DNA of 64,000 nucleotides, taken from positions 248,001 to 312,000 of the forward strand of contig NZ_JABFDJ010000003.1 in NCBI RefSeq assembly GCF_013403925.1, in the 5' to 3' direction. Origin of the DNA: Winogradskyella wichelsiae (GTDB taxonomy: Bacteria; Bacteroidota; Bacteroidia; Flavobacteriales; Flavobacteriaceae). The notes beneath the pieces are model-generated. The model worked only from the letters and a program-made list of their open reading frames with translations, was not told the DNA's origin and did not search any database. Positions within the stretch are counted from its first letter, which is position 1; every line of letters starts with the position of its first letter. This document shows positions 62,619 through 64,000 of the stretch, one piece after another. A program made the translations under genes and the position numbers.

Positions 62619-63677
62619 ATGGATTTACAAGATAGAATTAACGCTTTTGTAAAATTAGGCGAATTTTTAAATCAATTTCAAGATAACATTAGCATAAAAA
62701 ATGATAATGTCCAAGCCAACGATTTATTTTATGAGGGCTTTAAGCATCAACTAAAGCTAGCTCAAGAACATAATGGCTGGTTTACAAAACAAAATATTGC
62801 TTTTACCTTAAAAAATTGGTCGAGGGCCCTAACAGAAGAAAACATTAGCCAATGGTTAAAAAAGTATGATTTTCAAACTGTGAATCCGCAAACGGTAGCT
62901 ATAATTATGGCAGGTAATATTCCGCTGGTTGGTTTTCACGATTTTTTAAGTGTTCTAATTTCGGGTCATACTGTATTGGTTAAACAATCTTCTAACGACA
63001 AACATTTACTTCCTTTCTTAGCAAAATACCTAGAAATTGTTAATCCTGACTTTAAAGGAAAAATAAAATTTACTGAAGAAAAATTACAAAACTTTGATGC
63101 TGTTATTGCCACAGGAAGCAATAATACTGCACGTTATTTTGAATACTATTTTAAGAACAAACCTTCTATTATTAGAAAAAACAGAAACTCTGCTGCAGTT
63201 TTAACAGGAAACGAAACTAAGGAAGAACTCGAAGCTTTATCTGATGACATTTTTATTTACTATGGCTTAGGCTGTCGAAATGTTTCTAAAATATTTGTAC
63301 CAAAAGATTACAATTTTGAAGGTTTCTTTAATGCCGTATACAAATGGAACCCTATTATAAACGAATCTAAATACGCTAACAATTACGACTATAATAAAGC
63401 AGTGTATCTAATGAGTGAATTTGACATGTTAGAAAACGGATTCCTAATGATAAAGGAAGATGAAAGTTACGCCTCACCCATTGCTACTGTGTTTTATGAA
63501 TATTACGATAACAGTAAAACTTTACAAGAAAAACTAAAAACAGACGCCGATAAAATACAATGTGTCGTTTCACGTTCTTTTACTGACACTACAATTCAAT
63601 TTGGTGAAACTCAAAATCCAGAGCTTTGGGATTATGCAGATGGAGAAGACACTATTGAATTTTTGTTAAAAATATAG
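62619..63677 (+). CDS. acyl-CoA reductase (LuxC-like family)
   Basis: A 352-residue aldehyde-dehydrogenase-fold acyl-CoA reductase. I chose ATG 62619 (MDLQDRINAFVKLGEF), because the earlier TTG start at 62562 adds a basic extension through the promoter region. VAIIMAGNIPLVGFHDFLSV is the nucleotide-binding area, with LVKQSSNDKHLLPFLA following. FDAVIATGSNNTARYFEYYF and RNSAAVLTGNE precede the catalytic Cys in YYGLGCRNVSKIFVP. It reduces acyl-CoA to aldehyde with NADPH. In Bacteroidota this gene often precedes serC, as here. Substrate unknown. Confidence 0.88.
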   Translation: MDLQDRINAFVKLGEFLNQFQDNISIKNDNVQANDLFYEGFKHQLKLAQEHNGWFTKQNIAFTLKNWSRALTEENISQWLKKYDFQTVNPQTVAIIMAGNIPLVGFHDFLSVLISGHTVLVKQSSNDKHLLPFLAKYLEIVNPDFKGKIKFTEEKLQNFDAVIATGSNNTARYFEYYFKNKPSIIRKNRNSAAVLTGNETKEELEALSDDIFIYYGLGCRNVSKIFVPKDYNFEGFFNAVYKWNPIINESKYANNYDYNKAVYLMSEFDMLENGFLMIKEDESYASPIATVFYEYYDNSKTLQEKLKTDADKIQCVVSRSFTDTTIQFGETQNPELWDYADGEDTIEFLLKI

Positions 63678-63789
63678 AGTAAAAATTATCAATTCTATAA
63701 CACTAAATAACCAATTAATTAGCACCTTTGTAGCTCTTTAATTAATAAAATCATATTTCCGAAGCTTCGGAAATGAAATAATAATTTTC

Positions 63790-64000
63790 ATGAAAAAACA
63801 TAATTTTAGCGCAGGACCATGTATACTACCAAAGTCTGTAATGGAACAAGCAGCAGCAGCTGTATTAAACTTTGATGACGGTTTATCCTTATTAGAAATT
63901 TCGCATCGTAGTAAGCCGTTTGTGGACGTCATGGAAAATGCTAGAGCTTTAGCTTTAGAATTATTAGGACTTGAAGGCAAGGGTTACAAAGCTTTATTTC
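63790..64000 (+). CDS. serC: phosphoserine aminotransferase, 5' part
   Basis: The window ends inside this gene; 70 codons are present. The opening HNFSAGPCILPKSVMEQAA with the FSAGP motif, then SLLEISHRSKPFVDVMENA, is diagnostic of phosphoserine aminotransferase. It makes 3-phosphoserine from 3-phosphohydroxypyruvate and glutamate in serine synthesis. An imperfect -7 box (CACCTTTG, 63723-63730) lies 59 nt upstream. The reverse-strand reading frame here is a shadow. Confidence 0.93.
   Translation, partial: MKKHNFSAGPCILPKSVMEQAAAAVLNFDDGLSLLEISHRSKPFVDVMENARALALELLGLEGKGYKALF

Noticed and set aside
63738-63980. 80-codon minus-strand reading frame at the window end
   Set aside because: Antisense shadow of serC, which has clear family motifs.
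1-64000. CRISPR array, tRNA, rRNA, prophage or insertion sequence
   Set aside because: No regular direct repeats with spacers, no cloverleaf-like sequence, no transposase or integrase motif was seen on either strand.

Overview
The window is AT-rich, gene-dense chromosomal DNA from a member of the Bacteroidota, most likely a marine Flavobacteriaceae. The evidence is a C-terminal T9SS sorting domain on a large secreted lyase, lipoboxes followed by acidic residues, genes without Shine-Dalgarno sequences, promoter -7 boxes of the TAnnTTTG type, and household genes of flavobacterial character (alanine dehydrogenase next to a DUF4258-like gene, ychF, parE/parC, serC). I found no tRNA, rRNA, CRISPR array, insertion sequence or prophage.

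Layout. (1) 1-2411: a tiny secreted peptide overlapping a membrane-protein gene, then alanine dehydrogenase and a DUF4258-like protein. (2) 2486-29886: a large exopolysaccharide/capsule locus. It supplies UDP-glucuronate and UDP-galacturonate (UDP-glucose dehydrogenase and 4-epimerase). It has two AsnB-type glutamine amidotransferases, one GT2 and three GT4 glycosyltransferases, a Wzx-like flippase, a Wzy-like polymerase, a serine-acetyltransferase-like enzyme and a PglC-like initiating phosphoglycosyl transferase. It also has a PglE-like aminotransferase coupled to a CapD/PglF-like dehydratase, and the Wza/Wzc export and chain-length pair. Two blocks run against the locus: a 1362-residue T9SS-secreted pectate-lyase-like protein, and an overlapping ATP-grasp/HAD pair. 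(3) 29985-35779: proline dehydrogenase, aroB, a DinB-like protein, an Lrp/AsnC regulator, an M14 carboxypeptidase diverging from an XRE regulator across an operator-rich intergenic region, and a small lipoprotein. (4) 35886-43096: a tightly coupled parE / membrane protein / parC operon, a PAP2 phosphatase and ychF. (5) 43319-49274: a multi-PAS soluble histidine kinase with its receiver protein, and an arylsulfotransferase-like lipoprotein. (6) 49548-54458: a copper-type P-ATPase with an additional C-terminal HMA domain, an HMA-AraC regulator, a haloacid dehalogenase and an apparently truncated methyltransferase-family protein. (7) 54459-62184: a looser accessory stretch with a GH30 glycosidase, a secreted protein that has a decayed paralogue 2 kb away, a peroxiredoxin-like protein, several unknown small genes and hairpin-rich non-coding DNA. 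(8) 62185-64000: ferredoxin, acyl-CoA reductase and the start of serC.

How it works together. The polysaccharide locus is consistent with a Wzx/Wzy-type polymer that contains uronic acid, possibly amidated. It would start on a 4-amino-4,6-dideoxy-hexosamine-type sugar and be exported by Wza/Wzc. The secreted lyase in the same locus could release or remodel that polymer. The clearest regulatory observation is a set of TTTACAnnTGTAAA-like inverted repeats between the M14 peptidase and XRE genes that cover both predicted -7 boxes and the XRE start codon. I did not find a convincing wholly new defence or mobile system. The best candidates for new biology are the alternating-cysteine Ig-like superrepeat, the uronate-amide hypothesis, the XRE/M14 regulon and the conserved linker protein inside the parE-parC operon.
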